From Heterostelium album PN500 (taxonomy: Eukaryota > Evosea > Eumycetozoa > Acytosteliales > Acytosteliaceae), in the NCBI RefSeq assembly GCF_000004825.1, contig NW_008805071.1, positions 806,001 to 870,000 on the forward strand: a DNA stretch of 64,000 nt, written 5' to 3'. Numbering within the stretch: position 1 is the first letter of the stretch; every line of letters starts with the position of its first letter. The notes beneath the pieces are model-generated. The model was not told the origin of the DNA, searched no databases, and was given only the letters and a program-made list of their open reading frames with translations. Both the position numbers and the translations under genes were made by a program. Shown here piece by piece: positions 50,868 through 62,332 of the stretch.

Positions 50868-51415
50868 TTATGTAAAAATAGATAAACAACTAACTGTGTT
50901 CTAAAATCTTTCAAACAGATGAAATGTAATAAAAAATCTAAAAAAAAAAATCATTAATGATAAAAAAAGATCGTTTAGATTAATTTTTTTTTTTTGGTTC
51001 CTATCAAGAGATAATTCATTGAATTTAATTATGTTTATCAATTTAGAACCGGCACAGTAGTGTAGTATATCGAGATAAAGTAAAGATAGTTTATTCTTTT
51101 TAAATTATATATATATGGTATCAGTAAAAAAGATATCGAGATTATTGAAAATTCTTCAGATCTCTGTTTGGACCTATGTAGGCTGTAGGTTGTTTAGATT
51201 GATTATAGAATTGTTGCTGTTGTTATTGACAACAACTTCAATACCATCTATAATACCTTGTATTAATGCATCGTTCGACAACTGTAAAACTTGGAATGAT
51301 CTAAGTGATCTCCAATGATCATCTGACTTTGCTGTTGTTGAAGTTGTTGTTGTTAATAGAAATAATGTTGTTTATAGAAATATGTTGATTATTTAATACA
51401 TCATATGTATATTTA
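50868..51415. other. Intergenic region between the TPR gene and the pseudouridine synthase gene
   Basis: It serves as promoter of the TPR gene and 3' flank of the pseudouridine synthase gene. Most is AT-rich. A stretch at about 51174-51333 has coding-like composition on the minus strand (separate entry). A plus-strand frame at 51115-51318 is its shadow. Confidence 0.5.
51174..51333 (-). other. Possible orphan 3' exon or small gene remnant
   Basis: The minus strand reads an open segment that includes DDHWRSLRSFQVLQLSND and ALIQGIIDGIEVV and ends NLNNLQPT at a TAG (51174-51176). Its GC content and residue mix are coding-like, unlike the surrounding DNA. There is no ATG in the frame and no upstream exon was found. 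It could be an alternative last exon of the pseudouridine synthase gene, a decayed gene, or chance. I do not recognise the family. Confidence 0.3.
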
Positions 51416-53524
51416 TTATTTTGTATCATGAGCAGTAAAACCAAGCATATCCCATGAGTTTTCAAGGTTTTTAGGCAATGGTGCAACGACATCAATCTTT
51501 TTGTTGGTCTCTGGATGGAAAAACTCTACTCTTCTGGCGTGAAGGTGCAGTGGTATCTTCTTACCAAGTACACTTTGGAATGCAACGGAGTCGTTCTTTC
51601 CGTATTTCTTGTCACCGACAATCGGTGAGCTCAGAATCGATGCACAATGAACTCTGAGTTGATGTGTTCTTCCAGTCTCTGGCCACAAAGAGACAAACGA
51701 TGCGTTGGTCAGCGAACTCTCTACCACCTTGTACTCTGTAATCGCTAGTTTCGCTCCATCACCTGTTTCCTTGGTAGCAATCACCATCTCCTCGCCATCC
51801 TGCACCACCTTCTTGAGAGGCGCACGTATACGACCCTCCTTTGGATTGGGTGTCGATGTCAGCAACGCCCAATACGTCTTTCTAATACCGTTGTCATCTC
51901 TCAGCTCTTCGTCTTCACCACCACTTCTATCTTTATCTTTCTTACTACTACTACCACTACCACTACCATCTTTCTTTTGTTTATCCTTCTTGTCTCTGTC
52001 TTGTCTGGTTGTTCGTCGCTTCAGCTTCATCTCGAATTTGTCAGCCATTGCAGTGGCAGCCTTGCGCGTTCTCGCCAGAATTAATATTCCACTGGTTTCT
52101 CGATCCAAACGGTGACACAATCGTGGTGCTTCTTCCAGCTCAAACTTCAGATGCGACATCATCATATCGAGATGTTTCTTCAGGCCAGTTCCACCCTGCA
52201 CCGACAGACCCTGTGGTTTGTTGATGATCAACAGCTGGTCGTCCTTGTAGAGCACAGAGTCACGAATCTCTTTGATCTCCTCATCGCTGAGTCTGGCGTA
52301 TTTCGTTGGTTCTTTGCGGTCTGCCAATCGTTGTTCTTTCAGCGCCTTCATCGGCACGTTGACCCATTGTCCAGTGACCAAACGATCGTTCAACTCCACC
52401 TGTTTTCTTTCGCCATTCAACGAATCACTGACCGATATCTTGTTGCTTCTAATCCATTTACAAAGTAGTGAATGTGTAATCACCGGATAATGATTGGAAA
52501 CCCAACGATCTACACGCATTCCATCTAGATCTTCAACCACCTTTGTAGCAACAGATTTTCCATCATCACATAAAACTGAATTCTCTTCTTTCTTTCTACT
52601 TTCCAGAATTAATTGAACTTGATTTGGTTCATCGTCTTCATCATCATCATCATCATTATCAACTTCATCTTTTTCTTTTTTAATCTTTTCTTTTTTAGTT
52701 TTTGAAGTTGTTGGTGTTGCAGTTGTTGAGGTTGTTGAAGTTGTTGTTGAAATAATTTTAGATTTTCTTGGTACTTTTGGAATTAAAACTTCTTGATTCT
52801 TTATATTCAATTGATTCTCTTCATCTACTTCTCCCTCCAATAAAACATCTTCTACTTGTTCTTGTTCTGGTTGTTGTTGCTCACTCTCATTCTTTTCATT
52901 TAAGAAATCAAAACTAATCTTTACTCTTCCTCTTCTTGGTTTATATGATGTTGATGGTTTATTTGATTTGATATTCTCGTCCGAATCATTATTATTATTG
53001 CTATTTGATTTTCTTGATCTTGATGACTTTTTATTTTCAGTGATTCTATCCTCGAGTTCATTCATCTTGTCTTCAATGAGTTTCTCTTGTGTATCTAGAT
53101 CTCTCGATACTTTCATTGATTGTAACTTTGGTCTTTGTTTAGGCTGTCGCTTTGCACCTCTATCCCTATTATTATCATTACTCTTTATCTTATTTAACTT
53201 TTTCTTTGATTCTCTCTTTCTAAATGCATAATATCTAACACCAACATCACCACTATCATTATAATTATCATCACTTCTAAAACCATTATTAAATATACTA
53301 TTATTATTAGATCTATTAAATAATACTGTAGTTGATAATATTGAATTTATATTATTACTATTATTACTATTACTAATATTATTATAATTAAAATATTTAC
53401 TAATATTATAACCTAATCCATTATGTAAACTACTATTACTGTTACTATTACTGGCTAATCCAATGATAGATTTAAATATATTATTACTATTAGTTGTAAT
53501 ATTATTATTAATAATTCTTAACAT
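51416..53524 (-). CDS. RluA-family RNA pseudouridine synthase, probably mitochondrial (702 aa)
   Basis: A single exon. The N-terminus is rich in Asn, Ser, Ile and Leu with few acidic residues, fitting a mitochondrial presequence. A long charged, low-complexity region follows, then an S4-type RNA-binding domain (from about residue 331, MRVDRWVSNHYP). The catalytic motif CHRLDRETSGILILART (about 469-485) contains the conserved Asp of the RluA class, and RTHQLRVHCA lies near 616. The enzyme isomerises uridine to pseudouridine in rRNA or mRNA. It is longer than bacterial RluC/D (about 320 aa) because of the N-terminal extension and a Lys/Asp/Ser insertion inside the catalytic domain (KKDKQKKDGSGSGSS). 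It is divergent from the SF3B4 gene across a 264-bp shared promoter. Confidence 0.9.
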   Translation of the reverse strand: MLRIINNNITTNSNNIFKSIIGLASNSNSNSSLHNGLGYNISKYFNYNNISNSNNSNNINSILSTTVLFNRSNNNSIFNNGFRSDDNYNDSGDVGVRYYAFRKRESKKKLNKIKSNDNNRDRGAKRQPKQRPKLQSMKVSRDLDTQEKLIEDKMNELEDRITENKKSSRSRKSNSNNNNDSDENIKSNKPSTSYKPRRGRVKISFDFLNEKNESEQQQPEQEQVEDVLLEGEVDEENQLNIKNQEVLIPKVPRKSKIISTTTSTTSTTATPTTSKTKKEKIKKEKDEVDNDDDDDEDDEPNQVQLILESRKKEENSVLCDDGKSVATKVVEDLDGMRVDRWVSNHYPVITHSLLCKWIRSNKISVSDSLNGERKQVELNDRLVTGQWVNVPMKALKEQRLADRKEPTKYARLSDEEIKEIRDSVLYKDDQLLIINKPQGLSVQGGTGLKKHLDMMMSHLKFELEEAPRLCHRLDRETSGILILARTRKAATAMADKFEMKLKRRTTRQDRDKKDKQKKDGSGSGSSSKKDKDRSGGEDEELRDDNGIRKTYWALLTSTPNPKEGRIRAPLKKVVQDGEEMVIATKETGDGAKLAITEYKVVESSLTNASFVSLWPETGRTHQLRVHCASILSSPIVGDKKYGKNDSVAFQSVLGKKIPLHLHARRVEFFHPETNKKIDVVAPLPKNLENSWDMLGFTAHDTK

Positions 53525-53788
53525 TATTTTGTTTTATCGACCGATCCGATTGATCGATTTGTTAAGCATATAACTTGATCTGATCTGATTGAAAGGTTAA
53601 CACAGACTTTGACTGTCAAATAAAACGAGTGTCATTTAACAACCAATTCAAGAAATTTTAAAAATACTCGATTTTTTAAAATTTTTCATGAATGAGTAGG
53701 ATCTTCTCATCACTTTAATTTTAATTGATTTGAATTGGTTGTCAATCAAGTTCAATCAGTTTTAATATATATAGTTAGTTAGTTAATA

Positions 53789-54728
53789 ATGTCATCTAAT
53801 ATACCTCAAGAAAGAAACTTGGATGCTTGTATACAGGTTCGTGATTTAGATCCTCAGGTGACAGAGTCGTTACTCTGGGAACTGATGATACAAGCTGCAC
53901 CAGTAGTAAAGGTATTCATGCCAAAAGACAAACTGACACAACAACATTCCGGTAGAGCATATATTGAATTTCAAAGTGAAGCTGACGCAGACTATGTAAT
54001 GAGAATTATGAATTATGTAAAGTTATTTGGTAGACCTTTGAAATTGAAAAAAGTAAGATTATCATCAACAATCATCATCATCATTAATCTCGATCTTATC
54101 TTATTTACTAACTTATTCTTTTAAAACATTACTCATAAAATATTATAATACTATATAGGGAAATAAAGATAAGATTGATGTCGGTGCGAACTTGTTCATT
54201 GGTAATCTAGATGGTGAAGTCGATGAGAAACTACTACACGATACATTTTGTCAATTTGGTACTATTATACAACCTCCAAAGGTATGTTATGTTCATTTGT
54301 TGTTTAGATCTGTTTTTTTTTTTCTAACTAACGTAACTTAACTAACTAATTGAAAGATTATGAGAGATACATCATCTGGAGTTTCAAAAGGATTTGGATT
54401 CGTTTCATATGATAATTTTACAAGTTCAGATATGGCGATAGAGGCGATGAACGGTCAGTTCTTGTGTAACAAACCGATCTCTGTGACCTACGCCAGAAAG
54501 AAAGACTCAACAGAGAAACACGGTGGTCATGCAGAACGTCTTATCGCTGCAGGTAAACAGAGAGGAATACCAGCGTTTGCTCAACAGGGTGCACCTGCCA
54601 ACATGCCATACGGTGTAAATCCATCATTCCCACCACCTCCACCAATGCTAGCACAACAACTACAACAACAACCTCCACCACCACCACCAGGTATAATGCC
54701 ACCACCACCACCTTCATTCCACCAATGA
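53789..54728 (+). CDS. sf3b4: Splicing factor 3B subunit 4 (SF3B4/SAP49 homologue, 252 aa)
   Basis: Exons are 53789-54052, 54159-54281 and 54357-54728, all phase 0. It has two RNA-recognition motifs. RRM1 (about 13-88) contains [20 protein letters not shown] and [22 protein letters not shown]2 (about 96-175) contains [36 protein letters not shown] and [21 protein letters not shown] Pro-rich tail follows, as in the family. The protein is part of the SF3b complex of U2 snRNP and contacts pre-mRNA near the branch site with SF3B2 in the nucleus. It is shorter than human SF3B4 because the Pro-rich tail is shorter. Confidence 0.95.
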
Positions 54729-54983
54729 TAAAAAACATTAAAACAAGCAAAACAAACAAACAAACAAACTAGATATATACATACATAAAACTAAAAGAAA
54801 ACAAAAAAAAAAAGAAATAAAAAGAAAAAATATCAAATAAATAATAGTAATTTTTAATAGTTACTATTATTATTATTGTATAAAAGAACATTAAAATAAT
54901 AATATAAATAACATAACATAACAATATGGTTGTTTTTAGATTATACTTTTTATTAATAATTAAGTTTTTCTTTTGTTTTGTTT

Positions 54984-55522
54984 TTAATGAGTTTCATATG
55001 CTTTTGCACCAAAGATCGCAAAAGTAGTAAATACCATAACAACAAATACATAATCTATAACATTCTCATGATCATTCTTATTCCTTATATATTTTAATTT
55101 TGTATGTGAACCATCTTGTTGTATGTTTAGATTATGATAGAATTGAAACATATGTTAGTTTAAAGCTTATTTAAATGTAAAATTGAATGAACAAAACACA
55201 TACCACAAAAAGGTCTTTCTTTTGAGTGACCACATCGACATACGTAAACAACTCTGTCTTTCTCTTGATTGATTTTCAGTGGGCCTATGTTTGTACCGTT
55301 GTTCTGATTGTAGCTGAGATGAGAGTTGTCGCAATAAGGATAGTTCTTTGACTGACCACATCTACATATATATTTATCTTCGCTGCTAGCATCAACAGGT
55401 ATTGGACCATCCAATGAAAAGTTCTCTCCACTGATCTCCCATTGCGGTGATGGAATCTCACCGGTAATCTCTGCCTCTTCAGATCCAAACCAATTTGAAA
55501 AGTAATCTTTAATTTGATTCAT
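54984..55522 (-). CDS. Double CDGSH iron-sulfur protein with C-terminal membrane segment (149 aa)
   Basis: Exons are 55204-55522 and 54984-55114. The splice joins PFC to DGSH and so rebuilds the second CDGSH motif across the intron. Motif 1 has ligands C53, C55, C64 and H68 (CRCGQSKNYPYCDNSH). Motif 2 has C95, C97, C106 and H110 (CRCGHSKERPFCDGSH). Each should hold a 2Fe-2S cluster. A hydrophobic helix (about 125-143, YVFVVMVFTTFAIFG) ends the protein. Two-motif CDGSH proteins resemble mitochondrial matrix CISD3, but that protein has no C-terminal transmembrane helix; a tail-anchored mitochondrial or ER location is inferred. It converges with the SF3B4 gene. Confidence 0.88.
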
Positions 55523-56781
55523 TTTATTGATTATTATTATATATTATTTATTTTCTTAAACAAAACACTAGAAAACACAACACAAACAATAATCTAACAA
55601 GTGGGTAATAATTAATTGTTTAGACAAGACGCAATGAACTTTAAAAAATTTTAATTAAATTTTATCGATTTTTCATATAATTTAAATTTACACAATAATT
55701 ATGACGACGATTATGCAATGCATCATCAACATAATGATAGATAATCAGATAACAATAAATAAGAAATTTTCAATTTTATAACTATAACAATAAAAAATAT
55801 GTTTTTCATTTTTTATTTGCATTCATTTTTATTTTATTTTTAATAAAACCATTACTTTTTGAAGTTCTATGAATGTTCTTATTACTGTTTATTATTTTTG
55901 TTCAAATAAAATTATTTAAATAATGTAGAAAAATCATCAGCTTTTTGGAAAAGGGTGAACCATAGAATAACCAAATAAAGTGTAGAAAGTGACGTTTGCC
56001 ATTGTGGTACTACAATCTTATTGCAAAGTTCATTCAATTCAACGAACGCCTAAATATCTGAAAAACATAACAATGGAAATTATATGAATGATTCATTTGT
56101 TTTTATTTTGTAAAAAAAAATAATAATAATTTTGTGTAAGAAATTATGAAACCAGTTAAAGTCCTAATTTTCTTTATGTCAAAAAATAATAAAATAAATA
56201 AATAATAATAAATTGTGATATTTTGATAATTCCATGAACTAAAAAGATCTCGATCTCATTTTAAAGCACACAAAAACCAAATGATCTATTTTTGATTCTC
56301 AATAAAAACTGTTGTTTTTTTTTTTTTTTTGGGTTTTATAAAAAAAATGAAAAATTATATTACAAAAAAAAAAAAAAAAAAGAAAGCTGTTTATGGACCA
56401 ACCATGAATCAATCCAAAAATAAAAAAACAATTAAATAATAAATAACTTTAGTTTAGTATAATTTATCTATCAATAATAACAATCGTTTTTGAAAATCAG
56501 TTAACTTTTTTTTTATATTGTAAAATAAGGTGTGTGATTACCCATTTGAAATCAAATACTAATCAGCTGATTTGTGTGTAATAAATAATCATCAACCAAC
56601 AACACACAAAAATAAAAATCACTAAAAATCAACAAAAAATAACAAATATTGCTGATACAAAAAAAAAAACAAAAAAGATAGTAATTTATTTCATTACTAA
56701 TTTAACAATCAATATCTATCATCATCAATAGATCTATTCGATTCGATACTTGATTTATAAAAATAGATAGAGGAAATATAG
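55523..56781. other. Divergent promoter region between the CDGSH and PH-FHA genes
   Basis: About 1.26 kb of very AT-rich DNA with long poly(A) and poly(T) runs near 56300-56400. Both flanking genes start outward from it. No coding sequence or RNA gene is supported. Confidence 0.6.
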
Positions 56782-58503
56782 ATGTTTGGTAGATTAGTAG
56801 ATATATCGGATTCCGATTCCGATGAAGAAATCAATTTATTGGGAAATGAATTCGCTCAGAAGAACTCGTTGGATAGCAACGGTGGTGGAGCTCAGAGAAA
56901 GAATAGCGTGAATCATATGCCTACGATCGGTGGAAGTCACAGCAGTGGAACTCAGGAGACCATTTTGAAAATGTTCGATGAGAAGCGAAGAACTCGTGCC
57001 AACACCGACATCAAACAGATCTCTGATAAGCACTCGGATGTCGATCGTCGTATCTCATACCTGCTCTCGGTCATCGAAAGACCCTGGACTTTTGTAGAGC
57101 TAGATGGTCCAGTCTGTTCGATCGAAGGTGAACTACTCAAGAAGAAACGATTCTCCTCCGGTTGGAAACGTTATTATTTCGCATTGAATGGAAATAATTT
57201 ATATTATTATAAATCTAAAACTGTAAGAATATCTTAACTTAATAATTAAACTAATAGTTGGAAAAGAAAGAGAAAAAGATAATTGATTATTGACATCATA
57301 TCTAAATATTAATATTAATATATTTATAGTCAAAGAAACCAAAAGGAATTATTTCTATTTCATTTGTATCACCACCGATCGTCTTGGGAGAAAAGAATAT
57401 CATTGATATGAAAACACCGGAATTCAGTAACTACATGTTCCAGGTGTTCTCCTTCAAGAGAATCGATTCATTCTGTGCGTGTAACAACGAGGATTTCGAG
57501 CGTTGGAATTTTGTGATGCAGAAATTGGCAAAGAATACATTGTCAGCCGATGACTACAACGAGCGTTTCGAAGCATTCCAAGAGGTATTCCCATTGTTTG
57601 AGAAAAAGACAGAGTTGGAGCTCGATCGTTTACTCTTGTTGCTCGCAGAGATCGATAATAAATCAACACATATCATCGGTAAAGCAAAGAAGGAGAAAAC
57701 AGGAAACCTATTGATGATGGAAGACGATGAAAATACAGGTGAAATCACATGGAAACAATATTATTTCGCATTACTAAATCAATGCTTGTACTTTTATAAA
57801 TCTTCAAAGTTGGTATGTTATCGATCAATCAACCAATCAATAGTTATTCAACAACAAACTTATCTAACATCGCATTTTCATTTTCATTCACAATTAGCCA
57901 CCACAAGGAGTTATTACATTGAAATATACAGATATATCTAGATGTGATACATCGATTTCATCGGATTTACAATATTCATTTAAATTATCGACACCTTTGT
58001 CTGTGTTTATTCTGAAAGCGAAACACCAGATTGCGATGGACGATTGGGTGGATGCACTCGAGTGTTCAAAGTCTGGCAGACCGAGACAAGCACTGTCAGA
58101 GAATGGCGAGATTGGAATCATTCCGCTGGGTAACCAGATTAGTGGTATTAGCGGTACACCACCAAAGGCACAGTTCAGTGGACTCGGTAAGAAGTTTGTA
58201 CCGACACTCACCTACGTGCCACACAGTGCAGCACCGGGATCAAAGCCAAAGGTTTCCAAACTATCGTTGGGTTCCAACACTGTCGGTCGTTCCGATTCTT
58301 GTAATATAGTTGTAGAGGATAAACTGGTGTCTAGAACTCACTGTAAGATCGAAGTGAGTGAGAATGGTTGTGTTTTATTGGATATGGGTTCCGGTCATGG
58401 AACCAAAGTAAATCGTAAGCTTATCGATCGTCACATTCTGGAGGTTGGTGATAAAATTAAAATTGGAAAAACAAAGTTGAAATTCGATATTGTAAAGAAA
58501 TAG
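56782..58503 (+). CDS. PH-PH-FHA domain protein (509 aa)
   Basis: Exons are 56782-57222, 57330-57812 and 57898-58503, all phase 0. The N-terminus is acidic and Ser-rich (SDSDSDEE). The first PH domain (about 112-212) has EGELLKKKRFSSGWKRYYFAL and ends with CACNNEDFERWNFVMQKL. The second (about 263-370) has GEITWKQYYFALLNQCLYFYKSS and DDWVDALE. The C-terminal FHA domain (about 429-509) shows GRSDSCNIVV, SRTHCKIE and GSGHGTKVNRKLI, the residues that bind phosphothreonine. The protein probably links membrane phosphoinositides to a phosphorylated partner. The specific partner is unknown. Confidence 0.9.
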
Positions 58504-58666
58504 AGAAATAATCTGATACAACAATAAATTAGTTCAATAGTTAAGAAATAGTAAATCAGGATTTGCCAAGAATTTTTCGAAAATTATATAATTTTATTCA
58601 CAATCTTATTGTTTGTTTTTTTTTTATAAATGTATATATTGTTAGGTTGGTTAAACAGGTTTGGCT

Positions 58667-60956
58667 TTAGTCTGAATTTATAAATTTCATTACAGCTTTC
58701 AATTGTCGATACTTTTTGATTTTAATGTATGTCAGAACAACTGTTGTTCCTACGATAAAGAGAACCGTTATAATTCCAATTGGTAATATAATCGGAAGGT
58801 AATTGAATCGGCTTGTACCAGAGACAGATTCCACTTTGAAAACACTCTTGGTATCTACTTGCCCATTCACAAAAACAGATACAGGGACGTAGCCATCAAA
58901 GTTAAACTGGTTGGTTATTACATCGCTGGAGAGTGGACATAGAATCATAGTATCCGACAAACAGGTTGGTGCAGTTGAACAACTGGTACCATTGATTAAC
59001 ACATCAAGATTTTCAGGACTGAAATTCTCACCAAAGATTGTAACAAATCCACCTGACTGTGTAACTGAGGTAGCACTAATTACCAATGGTGCTATTATGT
59101 TAAGAACAAAAAACAACTATTAGTATTCAAATTATTATCAATCTAATTGTTTCTACATACGTTGGTAACTAATCATTGAGTTTAAAGTTAAATTATTTAC
59201 AGTAACTAATATAGAAATATTCTTTCCAGAGCCTGGTGCAAGATTGCAAGTAATTAAATTGGTGCTGAAAAGTGTTGCATTGGTACAAGGAGTTTTGCTG
59301 ATTTTGTTATCTAATGTTACATTGATAGGATTTCTAAAGAGTGCACCGTTTATAGATATTAAACCACCCTTGGTAGGAGGGAAGGTAATTGTACCAATAT
59401 CAGGTTTGATAACGAACGGCACTTCGTTGGATCTGAGTATTCCTTTATGGATGGTGGTATAGCCCAAGTATGATCCACCCAACAAGTTCTGATCGATTGG
59501 TAAATCCAAAATGAAGATTCTGCTGTCAACTTTGGTGATATCATTGAACATTGTTGTATTATCTACTCTTATAGACTGAGGAGTGTAAGAGGTAGCATTG
59601 ATCACTACTTTCGAATCGTTTGAAAGTGGAGAGTACAAACGTGATCCCCTTACAGAAATAAGATTTCCAAATTGTTGGATACTCTCTACTCTTGGGATAT
59701 CATAGCTAAATGAAATAGAGACTGTGGATTCGGCATCATCAATAGTGATTGAAACTGGTAGATTCAAACCTTCATCCGAAGAAGATTTCAATGGTGGCAT
59801 CACACATGTAAAAGCATTGCTATTTAAAAACAATGGTTGAGTGTTGTCACATGAAAATGGACCAACTGTGATAGACCTAGTTGTTTGTGCTCCATTCGAT
59901 CTAAGTTGGTTAAACAAATCACCAGATACTGTAATTATACCACCTTTATCACTTGATACTGATGTTACTGATTTAGGAATTGGTCCTAAAAAATTTGATA
60001 AAAAAATTAAATTAGAATTAAAATTTTCAAGATAATCCAACTTTTTTTTTAAAAAAAAAAAAGATACATACTTATATTAATTATATATGAATCACTATAA
60101 TTCTTTAATTTAATTCCGATATTCTTTTGTCCAGCAATATTGAAATATCCAGAAGGTAAACTACTAGAATCTGCAATAATTTGAGTGTGGTTTGTTACTG
60201 AAACAGTTTGAATAGTAAAATCATCGACAGTGACTATTACATTACTTGGAACTGTTCCAAAACTATCTCCGGTTATAGTAATAGAGTTGGAACTCATATT
60301 TACATTTGTAATAGTTGGTTCTAAATATTTATTAAATTAGAATTTTTTTATTTATTAATATTATGTTTTTAAAATTTCTACTTACCAATGAATCCCCAAG
60401 TATCTGTTATATTTTTATTTCTAATACTAATTATTAAAGGAATATTTCCACCAGCTATTGTATTTAAAAATGAATTTGGAACATTGAAAACATTCATTGT
60501 CATTGAAATATTTGAATTTGAGATAGTGTTATAAAATCTAGGTGAATTGCTTAAAACAATATAGTTTAGATTGTCAGCATTCAAATCCTGAAGGTAATTT
60601 CCACTGACTGTAATTGAACCACCTTCTGTTTTGAAATTTGAAACATTATCAATGAAGATTGGATTCCAAGTGAAAACAGCTCCTTGAACTATAATGCTTG
60701 TATCTGATGAAGAATAGGAAAAAGATAGTTTTATACATGTCGAGTTGAAAACTGTATAATCCGTTGCTGGAATCTTTTTGTTTCCAATATACATATTGTT
60801 ACTATCAACCTGGAATCCATTTCCATAAATATAGGCAAATCCATTATCATAAACTATATTACTAACGCTAACATCACCATTTACTAAAATAATATTATAT
60901 AAAATAAATAATACCAAAAATGAATATTTTATTTTATTTAGATAAATCAATGACAT
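58667..60956 (-). CDS. IPT/TIG-repeat transmembrane protein, Tgr-like (689 aa)
   Basis: Exons are 60386-60956, 60072-60320, 59161-59985 and 58667-59091 (2,070 nt, in phase). The ATG at 60954-60956 is chosen because it is followed directly by a signal peptide (FLVLFILYNIILVNG). An upstream in-frame ATG at 61037 would add 27 hydrophobic residues. The ectodomain has several IPT/TIG repeats, recognised by GGSITVSGNYL, GGIITVSGDLF and GGFVTIFGENFSPENL. One transmembrane helix (LPIILPIGIITVLFIVGTTVVL) and a short basic tail (KIKKYRQLKAVMKFINSD) follow. This layout is that of dictyostelid Tgr adhesion and allorecognition proteins. Whether it is such a protein or another TIG adhesin is not decided by sequence. 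Confidence 0.85.
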
Positions 60957-62332
60957 TTTTGTTTTTTTCTTTATTAGGAACAACAAATTATATAATAAAA
61001 TATAAAATTGGAAAAAAGAGATAAAATGATTAAACAATAATAATGATAAGTCTATTACATAAAATTATTTAAATTATTAATATTAATTTTTGATTAGATT
61101 TGCTTTTTGAACAAAATGATTTAAATATAGATTGAAACAATATAACTATATTTTAAAAAAATAAAAGTTGATTTGTAGTAGGTTATATTGTTGTCAATTT
61201 TCTTGATTGAAAACAAAAAGTGAATGCTAACAATATTTCCTTTTTTTAGATTTTCACCAAGTATCAAGTGTTAACTTTTTTTGAAAGTAACAATGTTATG
61301 ACTCCCTCAAAAGAGTGACTTCTTTCATTTTTTACTTACTAACGCACTCTTTCTATTGCTCACTCAATCTTTCAATGTCAAATTTCAACCATCAATCAAA
61401 ATTTACATTACTTGTGAATCAAAAGTTTGTAAAATGCAAACTAATGAATGAGATCATAAAAATATTACTATTAACTAATAATCATATCAAGCAAAGATAA
61501 ACAATTATTGTTTGATATCAACTCCTTCATGTTTCACCCCCTTATTTAACCTTTCATAAATAACCATATTTATATACTGATAACTTAATATCAATGATTA
61601 TGTTTAAACCAGTATAAATAAAAAATTGAAATTTTTTTGTGTACCACCAACTTGAAACAAAAAAACAAACAACAAACATCATCTTATTGGATTGTGTAAA
61701 AAAAAAAAAGTGTGTTTGTTTGATTTGATATGTGGTGTGTGTTGTTTGTTTGATAGATTTATTAATTAAGCATATTATACATATAGTAATAGTGATGGTT
61801 ACCAACAGTAATAATATATCCGATATTATGGTAACAACTGACACAAAAACAACATTCTTTAAAGATCACACTGGTTAATAGAAAAAATCTCCTTTTTGTT
61901 TTGAATTATATATAGTAACTTTTTGTTTATATATTTATAAATTAAACTTTACTTCATAATAAGACCATTGTTATATATTAATAAAACAATTTTATCTTTA
62001 AACTAGACAGGCAAGAAGGTTCCCATTTTATCATCTATTAAATTTTGAACTTTTTTGAATTCATAGAACACGAGAAATACATTGATTACCAATACCTATC
62101 GCTTAACTCAATGACTGTAGATAAATTAACTGATCACCTCCAGCAACGACAACAACATCAACTACAACATCAAAATCATTTGTTATCTGAATAATAATTG
62201 TTAGATCGCTAGATTTCTATAAATATACTTATTATCATCTCAATTATTAAAAGTTATAATAACTGGTTTTGTTTTTTTTTTTTTTGTGCTTTGTTTCTAT
62301 TGATAGCTTATTTTATTAGACAAATATTAATT
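60957..62332. other. Intergenic region; promoter side of the Tgr-like gene, 3' side of BRX1
   Basis: About 1.38 kb of AT-rich DNA. Open frames at 61315-61500 (+) and 61554-61844 (-) have AT-driven hydrophobic composition and are not accepted. A tiny frame at 62111-62194 (+) encodes 27 residues rich in Gln and His. I see no RNA gene. Confidence 0.55.

Noticed and set aside
51115-51318. 67-codon plus-strand frame
   Set aside because: It overlaps the better minus-strand coding-like segment and starts in AT-rich spacer DNA with no support.
54984-55151. Separate 55-residue membrane protein gene on the minus strand
   Set aside because: A GTATGT donor at 55203 and an acceptor at 55115-55116 make it exon 2 of the CDGSH gene, restoring a perfect CDGSH motif and using part of the same frame.
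61554-61844. 96-codon minus-strand frame in a spacer
   Set aside because: Its hydrophobic composition follows from AT-rich DNA, and no splice sites, signal organisation or domain were seen.
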